A stretch of 64,000 nucleotides of DNA from Asparagopsis taxiformis (Eukaryota > Rhodophyta > Florideophyceae > Bonnemaisoniales > Bonnemaisoniaceae), in NCBI GenBank assembly GCA_030407315.1, contig JALQPE010002358.1:124001-188000 (forward strand), read 5' to 3'. Each line of letters begins with the position of its first letter. Position 1 is the first letter of the stretch. The position numbers and the translations under genes are program-made. Shown piece by piece: positions 54,262-64,000 of the stretch. Under the pieces are notes generated by a model. The model was not told where the DNA came from, ran no database searches, and worked only from the letters and a program-made list of their open reading frames with translations.

Positions 54262-55585
54262 ACTTCATATATTGCCAATAGACCCAGCACTTCCGATAGA
54301 TCAGTACCTATCTTCTCAAGATTAGTATTGCAACGTCAGCGGAGCGAAAGGGATAGTGTTCAAACGCGTAGTTGGGATGATGAAAACAATGGATCGATTC
54401 TATACGCCGGCTAAAGAAGAATATTAAAGCTTCGATCTTCCATGAAATATTCAGCCGAGTGCAGCACAGTGGGAATGAAATCTATCACGATTTTCCTTGA
54501 CAAGCGTCTAGTTTCATTGTGAAGAACCTATCTATCGACCAATATTGAAAATGCCCTAGACATGACTTGTGTCATATATCGTGAGAACCTGTCATTTCAT
54601 CTGTGCCAGCCGTACGTTTGGTTTAGAAATTGTAGCTGACCTTTAATCAGAATGACTATTGGCCCTTGATTACACTGTACTGGTTACAATGCGTAGACCA
54701 TACATGGAATTCTCCACCGTGTTAAAATGGCATCTTTCCATTGGTTTACGGAAACCGCCATGTTCTTCTCCAATCTCTTCATTTCGAAAATGCCCCAAAG
54801 ATGGTAGCCGTTTGCTTCATTTGTAGCTGCCCCGCTGTAAAAACACTTTGAGGTATAAGACCACAGATGCTCACCAACTGCCACGAGACCACTTCAATTC
54901 AGACACGTATTGATCCGTTCCTGTGAGCGAGTTTCCACATTCGCTCTAGACACGTCACGTTTGACGTGTGGCCCGGGATGTTGGATTCTCATGAGAAACC
55001 ACCATCCGTGGATAGCTCATCCCTCCACAGGCCTCAAATCTGATGAAATTAAATCTAACAGGATAAGAAGGCCTTGCCATCGAGAAATATCATTCTGCCT
55101 AATGTAACGAATTAGTTTTGAAACATATCCTTCTATTGAGAACCGAAAGTTTCTGGAGAGAGATGTTACAGTCCCGTACAAACTGCATGAAACATCACTA
55201 AAGCCACTGGTAGTGGGGAGCAAGACCACTGAGTACACTCGGCCAGTACGTACGGTAAGTGGCGCCGAAAATTGGAATCAATTCGTTCAATGAGTTCCTC
55301 ACTTCGCACCAGTCCAAATATCGCTGGAGCTGAACGGAACATTGAATATTAGTATGGATGATAGATGAAGTTATCGGCTTTCGGGGTATGCACGATGATG
55401 AACCTAACTCAAATCAATTTAACGTAACTGGAAATCCTCTGCCATCACTCCACATCTGCCACAGTCAGACATTGAACTCTTCAGGATTCACGGTTCAACT
55501 GAACCCAATTCACGTTTCTTCTACTAGTTGACGCGTCTCCCACTCCTCAAAATCTGGTCATTGTGTCATTATCACTGGTCTTTTC
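54262..55585. other. Divergent intergenic region
   Basis: 1.3 kb between the ParB-like and DDE genes; no gene or R repeat recognised. It must hold both promoters. Confidence 0.5.
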
Positions 55586-57460
55586 ATGTCATCCCTCTCA
55601 GATTCGGTTTGCATGAACTGCGATGAAGATGAACCTGTACTGTCGAGTCCAATTCCTTCACATTTAAGGCTCTCTACTACATTTACCTCAATTGAAACTC
55701 CGGAATCGACACACTTTTTGAATCATCTTCCTACATATCACCGAAATGGAAAGCCTACACCCTACCGATACTATATTTCTGGTATTTGTAAGCCTTTAAG
55801 TCCAAGTTTATCCAGGCGTCGTTACAAATTGAAGGAAAGGACTCCACGAGCCGATTCGGTAAGTTCTCTAAAAAAATGGAGGCTGGAGCAGTCCCAGACA
55901 AGTCTCAACCCGTTCGAAATGAATAGAACCTGCTGCGTGAAACTAGAATGCTTCCGACGAATTGCTACGAACGGTTCTATCGGCTATACATTTGAAACAT
56001 ATAAGCGAATAATGGCAATGGAGCGAGAGGAAAGGAAACGGACTCTACTTTTGATGCTCAAGCCCGATGAAGGGCAATTCTATTTCAACAACGAACGGGT
56101 TTGTGGAGAATTCCTTCGATTGGGTTTCGGGTTTTCTCGAACACTGCAGAGCTGCGTGAAAGGTACTTCATGTGCCCCTTCGTCTAGGTCCGTTGCAGCA
56201 TTGCCAAGGGCTCCCCGCGAATTCTTATCCCATAAGGAATCTATTCTCATGTTTCTTGAATCACTTGCGAACACTACGGCACAAAGTATGCCTGACAGAG
56301 ACGAAAAGCACTTACCGGCATTCAAGAAAACCGCAGTCTATGAGCAGTTTCGGGAGAATTATGAAGAATATGAAAGTGATGGTTCCGTTCGAGTACCTCC
56401 CTCGAAGAGCTACTTCTTTAACATATGGAAACGTCATTCTTCGCATATCAAAGTTCGAAAGCACCACAGGTTCACGAAGTGCTCCGAGTGTGAGCTTCTA
56501 AGGTTTGAACTTGACAAGTGCGGTCTCAATGAAAATCGTGCCAAACCTCTTAGGGATCGTCAAAAGATTCATTATGAATACATTGCTAGAGAAAGGCTTG
56601 CATACTCTATGAAAGCAAAGATGGCCGCGAGGAACCCGAAATCTTACTGCTCATTCGTGATAGATGGTGCAGACCAATCCGCTTTTGGATTGCCGCATTT
56701 TGTCTTTGACACGAAATCTTCCAGGGGTGAGAAACTAAAGGTGAAGTTAATTGGCTCGCTAGAGCATGGCTCAGTGAACAACTTGACATTGTTTCTTCTC
56801 ACTGAAGAGTTTGAAACTGGAGGGAATCATATAATTGAAACAATACATCGAGTACTGCAGATGAAGTTCGATACTGGAGCACTACCAAAAACCCTATTTC
56901 TACAGCTTGACAACTGCACTAGGGAAAATAAGAACCGGTATGTGATGGCTTATATCGAAACGTTAGTAAGCCGGGGTATCTTTGATGAAGTACAAGTCTC
57001 GTTCCTCCCAATCGGCCATACACACTCAGACATTGACCAATGTTTCAGTCGAACTTCTCAAAGGTTGCGAACTAATGAAGCGTTGAATATGGAACAGATG
57101 ATGGAGGAACTAAAAATGTGCTACAATCCTGCACCTGTGGTTGTTCGGATGAAACATGTCGTAAACTTTTCGGGCTTGTGCATTCTCCAAGGATGCCTCC
57201 GAAAAATACCTCCATTCAGTCATTACCGGTTCTTCCGGTTCACCAGGACAGCTCGAGGAGGTCAGAGTTTTGAAGATGGAGTTCTTTCGAGCGGTACAAA
57301 ATGCGCTGTCCGCGTGGCCTGTCTGGATGATTGGATTCCTCTTGATGAATCATCTCCTGAGACAGGCTTCATTAAATTTCCCCCAGACCTGAAGCTTACA
57401 CCTGTTTCCAAACTTCGATCCCCTGATAACGTAATAAGCATAAACAAGTGCTTGGAGTAA
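55586..57460 (+). CDS. DUF7869-type DDE integrase/transposase-like protein
   Basis: 624 residues. The basic N-terminal part includes a Cys/His cluster (HHRFTKCSECELLRFELDKC, ~293-312) typical of the zinc segment preceding this domain. The RNase H-like core shows FVIDGADQS (D360), LFLQLDNCTRENKNRY (D442) and FLPIGHTHSDIDQCFSR (H478-D484), a pattern I recognise from DUF7869 proteins, widespread in algae, plants and protists and regarded as integrase-like. After the TAA at 57458-57460 the same frame stays open for 57 codons to TAA 57629-57631, with protein-like composition (ISNASVLRSLRELRDQVY), so a longer product by readthrough or decay of the C-terminus is possible. It likely mobilises the ParB-methyltransferase cassette (inference). 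Confidence 0.75.
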   Translation: MSSLSDSVCMNCDEDEPVLSSPIPSHLRLSTTFTSIETPESTHFLNHLPTYHRNGKPTPYRYYISGICKPLSPSLSRRRYKLKERTPRADSVSSLKKWRLEQSQTSLNPFEMNRTCCVKLECFRRIATNGSIGYTFETYKRIMAMEREERKRTLLLMLKPDEGQFYFNNERVCGEFLRLGFGFSRTLQSCVKGTSCAPSSRSVAALPRAPREFLSHKESILMFLESLANTTAQSMPDRDEKHLPAFKKTAVYEQFRENYEEYESDGSVRVPPSKSYFFNIWKRHSSHIKVRKHHRFTKCSECELLRFELDKCGLNENRAKPLRDRQKIHYEYIARERLAYSMKAKMAARNPKSYCSFVIDGADQSAFGLPHFVFDTKSSRGEKLKVKLIGSLEHGSVNNLTLFLLTEEFETGGNHIIETIHRVLQMKFDTGALPKTLFLQLDNCTRENKNRYVMAYIETLVSRGIFDEVQVSFLPIGHTHSDIDQCFSRTSQRLRTNEALNMEQMMEELKMCYNPAPVVVRMKHVVNFSGLCILQGCLRKIPPFSHYRFFRFTRTARGGQSFEDGVLSSGTKCAVRVACLDDWIPLDESSPETGFIKFPPDLKLTPVSKLRSPDNVISINKCLE

Positions 57461-57610
57461 TGCGAGGAAAGGATTTCGAATGCTTCTGTTCTTCGTTCGC
57501 TAAGAGAATTGAGAGACCAAGTTTATTGTGACCGAGACGATCCGTTCCATTGGGATCTGGCACACTCATTTGAGATGAACCGTGAAGGTGACGCAGAAAC
57601 TGTCCAACGT

Positions 57611-58235
57611 GATGAGTGCACGGAAGCGTAATGCGAGGGACAGATTGTTCGGTTCGCTGGGGTACACGAAATTAATGTCTAGATGCACGATGCTGACGAC
57701 GCGAGCTGAGATGGACGAGCGAGAGGATCAAAAGCGCGAAGCGTCTGAGAAGCTTTTGAAACGGGAAAGCAACGGTGATTTGGATATGGGGAGGTGGCGA
57801 ACGGCACCGTTCTCAGAGCTGCGATACAGCAAAGGCTTGGTTCCTGACAGCTTCGAAATGGAAGTGAATGGTGATGCATGGTTTAACAACCGAGTAGCTG
57901 TGAATGTGCTGGACATCTTCAGGGGGTATTCGATACGACCAGAACAAGTAATGGACATAGAGGCGAGCATACTAACGCTGGCGCGCCTGGATGCTTGGCT
58001 AGTGACTACTGTGGAGTGTTCGGATGAACCGAAGGGGAAAGGAGGTGCACGGCAGAAGGAGTTTACAAGGCGGTACAGTCAATATGTGGGAGTAGCTTTT
58101 CAGCAATTAGTTGGTATGGTGGTGTACTGCATGTCTTGTCTCCAAGGCTCGCAAGCAAGGGAAGAAACGGACGTTGTCGAGAGCGAACAGGGACTAGTGC
58201 ACAGTCAAGGCATGTGTTTGGAAGCCGTACTGTGA
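57611..58235 (+). CDS. Unrecognised ORF downstream of the DDE gene
   Basis: I prefer the ATG at 57611 (MSARKRNARD...). About 207 residues: a basic, charged N-terminus, then a compact-looking middle (PDSFEMEVNGDAWFNNRVAVNVLDIFRG; IEASILTLARLDAWLVTT) and an aromatic/Met-rich helix. Around 58136 another frame opens (58136-58555, with VVDDVNRCSSLVLVSEDWIQ), which also looks protein-like, so one base change or a spliced junction near 58200 may join them. No family recognised. It overlaps the extended DDE frame by about 20 nt, which suggests the same element. Confidence 0.4.
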
Positions 58236-58555
58236 CGAGAGAGGCTGTTGAAGTGTGGCAAAGCGGAGAGGGGTCTGGAATTGTTCATGTCGTTGATGAT
58301 GTAAACCGTTGCTCATCACTTGTTCTAGTGTCCGAGGATTGGATTCAATCGCATATTACGTCAAACCTCGGTGCTGTAATGGATTGTGTGATTGCGCAAG
58401 GACTAATTGGCGCAGAACTTTTCGTCGTTGACCCATATGCTGGACACCTGAGTGCAAACCTGAATGTAGAAATCAATGCCCCACAGTATGGGGGCATGGA
58501 GCGGCGCCATGCAGCCACTGCTGATAACGGTTTTGGCGTAATGGAGGATGGTTGA
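58136..58555 (+). CDS. Possible 3' continuation of the unrecognised ORF
   Basis: Frame opens inside the previous ORF; the part from about 58235 (EAVEVWQSGEGSGIVHVVDD...) has balanced, protein-like composition and ends at 58555, 78 nt from the convergent transposase stop. Start unknown. Confidence 0.3.
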   Translation: MSPRLASKGRNGRCRERTGTSAQSRHVFGSRTVTREAVEVWQSGEGSGIVHVVDDVNRCSSLVLVSEDWIQSHITSNLGAVMDCVIAQGLIGAELFVVDPYAGHLSANLNVEINAPQYGGMERRHAATADNGFGVMEDG

Positions 58556-58632
58556 AATTAGTGCAGTAAATGTGACGTTGACTAGAAGGCTTATCATGTA
58601 GTACATTATCAATAGAGTGCTGCGATTTAGAT

Positions 58633-61600
58633 TTATTCTTCTTCATTATCATCTGTGAACTGGTAATCAGTGTTGGTGTAGAAGCGGTTGAGATAGAAAC
58701 GGTGGTCCGACCAGTGCATTTGTTTCGTAAATGGCTTGACTGGAAAGTTACTTCGTACGATGTGCACGGTGCCAGATATAGTAGATGCAGGAATGAGGTC
58801 AAACCAAGGACCACCTGCACTGTGGGATGCAGTGTCATTGCTGTCAACGGATCCGTTGTCCGGGTCCCATGTGGACCACTTTAAACAAATGCACCCAAGT
58901 GATTTTTCCACAGCGGTTTTTGGGGCAAAGCAGGTCATATACTGAACGAAAGCGAGTTCTACAGGTTGAAACAGGTTTGGAGACTGCAGGCGTACCAGTG
59001 CCAGGACGCGCCCTACCCATATGGTTCTGTAGTCATCGGCAGTTCCGGAGATGACGACAAAGGAGTACTGCGATCTCTTTGCGGGGCCGAATGATGAAGT
59101 TGCAAAGACGCGCTGCTGCTTGTGCCTCGACACGTTTGTGGGGCGAAGCATGCCACTGTGCGGGTCAAAGTCGTCGGCATCTGGGACGTACCCTCCCATG
59201 ACGTAGGCGGACTTTACCGCGGTGACGGAAATGTCCATGTCATGTATTGGAGGGCCTTCTGCCGTGGCGCGCAGTCTAGCGAGGGTGAGGAACGCTTGTG
59301 CAGCTGTGTCACCGAGTTGCTGGAATAGCGTTATGTTGCCAGACGGGAACGAGGAGTTGTGCAGAGGCAAAAGAGTGGCAGGATCGGGCTGTCCGTCGAT
59401 ATCTGCAACGAGGAGGGTTGCATCGGGCAGCAGGGAGGCAAAGTCGTGCAGTGCAACGGTGAATCCGTCGCGAACGAGTATTGCACCGTCTGTGGGCGAC
59501 ATCATGCGTGGGTTTCCCAATGTGTTCGATGGGGTGTGACCAGTTGGAGTGGCCAAGGAGAATTCCATGTGGCGAATAGTCTCTTCCATGGCTATGGAGC
59601 GCCTTCGAGAGGTTTTCCTATAACTCTGTTTGAACAGAAGATGCGAGTGTTCGTAGGGGCCTGCATCAATGTGTTCCAGGGCGCCATATCTCTGCAAGTC
59701 ACCGGGAAGATGGTCAAGAAGATGGAACTTGAAAGTTATGAGACCTGTGGTGTGGAATGGGCCGAGGGTGGAGAGCATTGATTGTTTGAAATAGGATATG
59801 GAGTTCTGGAGGCTTTCTAGTTCGGCGGCAGTCCAGTGCTTGATGCGACCGCGTTTCATTACCCATGCGACGAGGTCAGAGTATTGCGTGCAGATGGAAG
59901 TGAGGGGGGCTGTCTCTACTTCGTCACAGCATGTGTCAATGAATGCTGCGATGAAAGGGAACACCATGTCGACATGGTGATAGTCTTTGGCTGCGAGCAT
60001 GCCGCGTATGCCGTCCTCCGTGAAGAGGCCGTTCAAATTGGTGCCCTTCTCACCCTTGGAGAAGTCGACATGAAGACCGGTGATGTAGTAGTCGCGTTCG
60101 ATAGCGGACAGAATGCTGTTTGAGCCGGCGAGGATGGATTTTTCACCTTCTTGAAGGTGCGAGGTGTCCCGGAATGGGAGGCAGTGGTGGTGGTGAGGTC
60201 TGGGGAGCTGAGGCGGTGGACAATGCACTGTTTGATGAGCTTTGAGATGCCGAGGTGGAGATTGTGCAGAGGCTCGAAGGAGAAAATGTTGTAGGGGTCT
60301 AGGGGACTATTGGTGGGTAAAAGAGCGGTCGATTCGAGGACAGAGTGTTGTTCGAGGAGGGAGAGAGCTTCGAGCGGAGCAGTTGTATGCTCCTGAGCGC
60401 TCTCTTGGCGTGCAGAGCGTGTATCATCGAGGGAGCGGGGCTGGTGTGGCGCGGTGGATCCAAGTTGAGTGGCGGGGATGTAGCAGCGGTGGCAGGGATG
60501 TGTGGTGGTAGTGCTGTTGCGAGTGCATGACAGCTCTTTGGCCTCTGGAAAGTCGCAGCAATAATTGGCTAGGATGGGAAAGCATTGGCGGGCAGTTGCA
60601 GTGGAGTCTGTGCAGGGGAACCTGGAAGAGAACGCGGTGGATAGGGACGAAAACACTTTTTCGAGTGCTTTATGAAGAATATCAATTTTGCGAGCGCGAC
60701 TAGCAGAACTAGAGGTTGTCGGCATTTCATCACCGAACAAGGCGTTGGACGAAGGGTTAACAATGTACGGAAGATACCCGACGATGGTGAGGCCGGTACG
60801 GATGCAGTGGCGACGGAGGGGGGCGGAGAAGTTGAGCAGTGTGACGTGTATGGGGTATGCGACGATTGCGGAGCTCTTGAGGCTTGTGCTGCTCTTGTCG
60901 GAGTACACTTGGAGGAGGCCGGCAAAGGAGGAAGGTGTGGGATCAGTTTCCTCTGCCCATACGACCTGTGGATCTTCCGAGAGCTGCACGCGCTGTCTAG
61001 TAACCTGGTGCAGCGTTTTCGCGAATTCTGTGTGTAGGGGATGAGAAAATATTGCGGTGCCGTCTGGGGCGGTCTGTGGGGAGGGGTGGAAGAGAGTATT
61101 TTGGTCGTTAGCCAGTGCTAACTGCCTGCGGAGCATGTCGACTGGGTCGCGGAGGTACAGCTGTGCCGAGTACTTACCAGTTTTGTCTGGAATGATGTGG
61201 CTCTTGTAACCTTCGGTGCGGAAATGTGTTTCGACCATGGAAGCGGTAACGTGGCGACATTCTTCTACGGTGCGAACGGCGCTGTTGAACTTTTCTAGGG
61301 AGAATGCGGGGTCTTGTAGGATGGTGATGACTTCGCTCACGCGGCCAGCGCCGGCCTTGTACTCGAGGGTTGTGAGACTGGCGGCGAGGGATTGCACGAG
61401 GAGGTCTGCGCGGGAGGGGGTTGAGGTTGGTGGCAGTGGAGCGTCACAGGGTGAGTCGCTGGAGGAAGCACGACCAGATTCTGGGTCTGGGGAGCTGGGT
61501 TGCGGGGAATCATGGTCGCCGTTTCGAGCAGGCTCATGGGTGACGGCAGGGACACGAGCGTTGTTGAAATGTTGGGGAGAGGGGTTGAAACGGTAGCGAC

Positions 61601-61673
61601 ACGTTCGCTCATGCAGCGCGAGCGCATAGGCATCTACGCAGTAGTAGAAGCACCCTTCATACTTGCATTCCAT
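58633..61673 (-). pseudogene. Large DNA transposase (CACTA/Plavaka-like), one frame break
   Basis: Two overlapping frames: 61673-60033 and 60228-58633. The N-terminus has a zinc-finger-like CKYEGCFYYCVDAYALALHERTC. Then come CCDFPEAKELSC with a nearby HPCHRCYIP zinc knuckle, SFEPLHNLHLGISKLIK, and, in the second frame, KFHLLDHLPGDLQRYGA and GPYEHSHLLFKQSYRKTSRR, an order typical of fungal and algal CACTA/Plavaka-group transposases. The frames meet at an A5 run on the minus strand (60139-60143); six As would join them. It may be recent inactivation, an error, or programmed slippage. No terminal repeats were identified. Confidence 0.65.
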
Positions 61674-61739
61674 GTTGAGTTTTGACGCAAAAGGGAGGAT
61701 TGCGAGCTGAACAGGGGAGACTGTGCCGTCCAGATGCGA

Positions 61740-62280
61740 CCAATTTTAGTTTTGTGGTGCTTTCGAGACTTGGAATGTAACGTGTTCGTTCGTAGTTTTG
61801 TGGGTAGTAGTTTTGTGCTCACTCCAGCTGACATCCCAACGGTGGAATTTAACCGAGAGTTCAATCATTTCCAACTGTTACATCACATTGCGTGCTGGCA
61901 ACGTGTGCATGGAAGGACGAACGACCGCCCTGGGAGATGAATTTTCAATTAATTCATTAGTAATAATAAACTTTTTTTATTTCCGAACTTCGTGGAATCT
62001 GAATGTGCTTTACAGCGGATATGCCACGGATCATGTAAAGAAAGCAAATGGATTCTCATATATATGATTATATGTTTATATTCGTTGTTCTCGATCCGGA
62101 TCTCATTGTTCGGGGAATCAGAGACCATGGCTTGGGCCATACTCAATCTCACTGCCGGCGATGATTTCGAGTATGCACAGCAAGACTTAAGCGGACGCTG
62201 AAAGCTGTCCGGTCGACGCCGCAGGCTCCACTCCGCCCTCATCACCGACTGAGATTCTTGGACCGCCTTTGCTTTGTTTA
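61740..62280. other. Intergenic, nothing recognised
   Basis: Upstream of the transposase start; short frames only. Confidence 0.4.
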
Positions 62281-62284
62281 GTGT

Positions 62285-63330
62285 AGAGGATGGACGAAGG
62301 TACGTGCGCGAATCTTGAGGGTATGCATTGAGGGAAGCGTGGGTTTTGAGTCTGACTATTTCCGTTGATGCGATATTTTTTATTAGAAGCCTGTTGACTG
62401 ATGGTGTGTATTGAGCGGAGGATGGAAGAGAGGTACGTGAAGTTTTGAAAGTATGCTGCGAGGGAAGGTTGGTTTTGAGTCTGACTGTTGTGGTTGATTC
62501 CGATGTTGTATAGATGATGCAGGAATGTTGATGACGGAAGGTAAGTTTCATTGAGTGCCAAGATGTGCTTTGCGAAGATATGGACTGCTGACTATGATTA
62601 TTATTCATTGCAAGGTTTTTGGATCATGGTTTGTATTGTGTGTAGGATGGATGAGAGGTACATTTGCGAGTTCTCAGGGTATGTAGCGAGGGAAACGTTG
62701 GTTTTCAATCTGACTGTTGCGATTGATTCCGATGTTGCGTAGGTGATAGAGGAATAGTGATGACGGAAGGTAAGTCACATTGGGCGCCCAGACCGGTTGT
62801 GCGAAGATGCGGAATGCTGACTACTTTTCTTGGCTACACGATTACGTGACTTATGGTTTTTATTGTGTGCAGGATGGAACGGGTAAGGTAAGTGTGCGAG
62901 TTTTGAAAGTAAGCAGCGAGGGAAGGTTGTTTTTGAGTCTGACTGTTGCAGTTGATCCAATATTCATTCATTAGAAGCCTATTGAGTCATGGTGTGTATT
63001 GTGTGAAGCGAAGGGAAGTGTGCGAGTTCTGAAAGTATGCTGCGAGGGAAGGTTGGTTTTGAGTCTGACTGTTGTGGTTGATTCCGATGTTGTGTAGGTG
63101 ATGCAGGAATGGTGATGACGGGAGGTAAGTTTCATTGAGCGCCAGGATGTGTTTTGCGAAGATATGGACTGCTGACTTTGATTATTCATTGGAAGGTTTT
63201 TGGATCATGGTTTATATTGTGTGTAGGATGGATGAGAGGTAAGTAAGGGAGTTTCTAGGATATCTGTCATGGTAAGCGTTGCTTTTGAATCTGACTGTTG
63301 GGGTTGATGTTTTGTATGTGATGCCGGAGT
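62285..63330 (+). repeat. Tandem array with splice-like signals
   Basis: A core of ~85 bp (GTGCGAG...GCTGCGAGGGAAGGTTGGTTTTGAGTCTGACTG...GATTCCGATGTT) recurs about six times, at roughly 62290, 62425, 62650, 62885, 63010 and 63235, in units of ~130 or ~225 bp. Units contain TGTGTAG followed by GATGGATGAGAG and GTAAGT, which look like micro-exons with acceptor and donor. Confidence 0.6.
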
Positions 63331-63679
63331 GGTGAAGCAGGAACGGCAGGACTGAAGGAGAGTGAAGAAGGGATCTAGGAAGATAGGGAATGAAGCTGTG
63401 AGGTGTTTCTGGTATGTGTATATTTTGGGGCATACGATAGAAGTGAGAGTGGGTTTCAAATGGTGTAAGATTTTGCTGACCATGTTCGTGTTTGATGTCT
63501 TGATGATTTAATGGGCTGGGGTGGTGTCGAGGAAAGCGGGGATGGAATTGGGAAGGAGCGGATTTTTTGTAATCTAGGTCGTGAGGGTTCTTGAAGTATG
63601 TGCGGATGGTGGTGCATGGCGTTCGGATGGTAGGGAGAACGCGATAGTGAGGGAGATGGGTGATCGACGATATGCTGAC

Positions 63680-63816
63680 AGGTATTTTGTATTCGGGCTG
63701 GATACGTATTTCGTATTCTGGCTGGATATATATTCCGTATTCTGGCTGGATACGTATTTCCTATTCTAACCGGGTATTTATTTCCTATTCTGACCAGATA
63801 TGTATTCCCTATTCTA
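63680..63816 (+). repeat. 24-bp tandem repeat
   Basis: About five to six units of GGCTGGATACGTATTTCGTA type with TTCT endings; 24-bp period, later units diverged. Confidence 0.75.
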
Positions 63817-63940
63817 GAGAGACGTATTGTATACGAGCAGTTTCGTAAATGAGAGAATAAAATACGGTCCGATATGGGCCCTGAATTTACCATCCGCTGT
63901 AATTTATTCCCTCCCGGTTTTCGCTGATATATTGTATACT

Positions 63941-64000
63941 GGATGTCGGGTCCTAGTATTCCGCCAAACGTACTAGAGAAAGTGGATGTCGGGTCCTAGT
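63941..64000 (+). repeat. Direct repeat at window end
   Basis: GGATGTCGGGTCCTAGT occurs at 63941-63957 and 63984-64000; a 43-bp period array may continue beyond the window. Confidence 0.6.

Noticed and set aside
1158..57460. Reassigned stop codons (alternative nuclear code)
   Set aside because: Copia and other genes end normally at TAA and TAG, and conserved domains contain no in-frame TAA or TAG; isolated readthrough or decay fits better.

Overview
The window is nuclear DNA from a eukaryote dominated by nested mobile elements; I see no ordinary housekeeping gene, rRNA or convincing canonical tRNA. Evidence for a eukaryote: three Ty1/copia LTR retrotransposons, GT-AG introns of under 100 nt, SET and matrin/U1-type zinc-finger domains, DDE transposases of eukaryotic type, and AATAAA-like signals. 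Long, nearly intronless reading frames and moderate GC suggest a compact algal or protist genome; a red alga is my guess, with low confidence.

Layout. 1-2.7 kb: end of a decayed gene encoding a cysteine-rich finger and a 2-oxoglutarate/Fe(II) dioxygenase-like domain. 3.1-14.4 kb: a DNA transposon with a large transposase gene, bracketed by related hairpins and interrupted by copia copy 1 (3861-10291, minus, TSD GCATT). 14.4-17.4 kb: repeats and a coiled-coil protein gene. 17.985-25.136 kb and 28.912-42.493 kb: two near-identical inverted arms. Each has a divergent gene pair: a beta-class DNA methyltransferase fused to a SET domain, and a ParB-like protein fused to a 2OG dioxygenase-like domain, with a palindrome-rich repeat module between them. 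The left dioxygenase part is missing. The right one is split by copia copy 2 (29280-35705, plus, TSD GCACC). 43.45-50.14 kb: copia copy 3 (minus, TSD GGTTA). 51.3-57.6 kb: a second type of cassette, ParB-like plus DNA methyltransferase with a C-terminal finger, divergent from a DUF7869-type DDE gene. 58.6-61.7 kb: a second large transposase gene, frame-broken. 62.2-64 kb: tandem repeats.

The most notable content is the recurring combination ParB-like + bacterial-type DNA N6A/N4C methyltransferase + SET + 2OG dioxygenase, seen in different permutations at four loci beside transposase genes. I infer a family of mobile elements carrying their own chromatin and DNA-modification toolkit: a ParB-like DNA-binding factor, a DNA methylase, a histone methylase-like domain and a possible demethylase or oxidase, together with repeated palindromic sites. 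The copia elements are also unusual: all three carry an extra zinc-finger ORF whose ATG is created by splicing, an internal initiator-tRNA-Met primer site, and an antisense tRNA-like unit with a downstream T-run.
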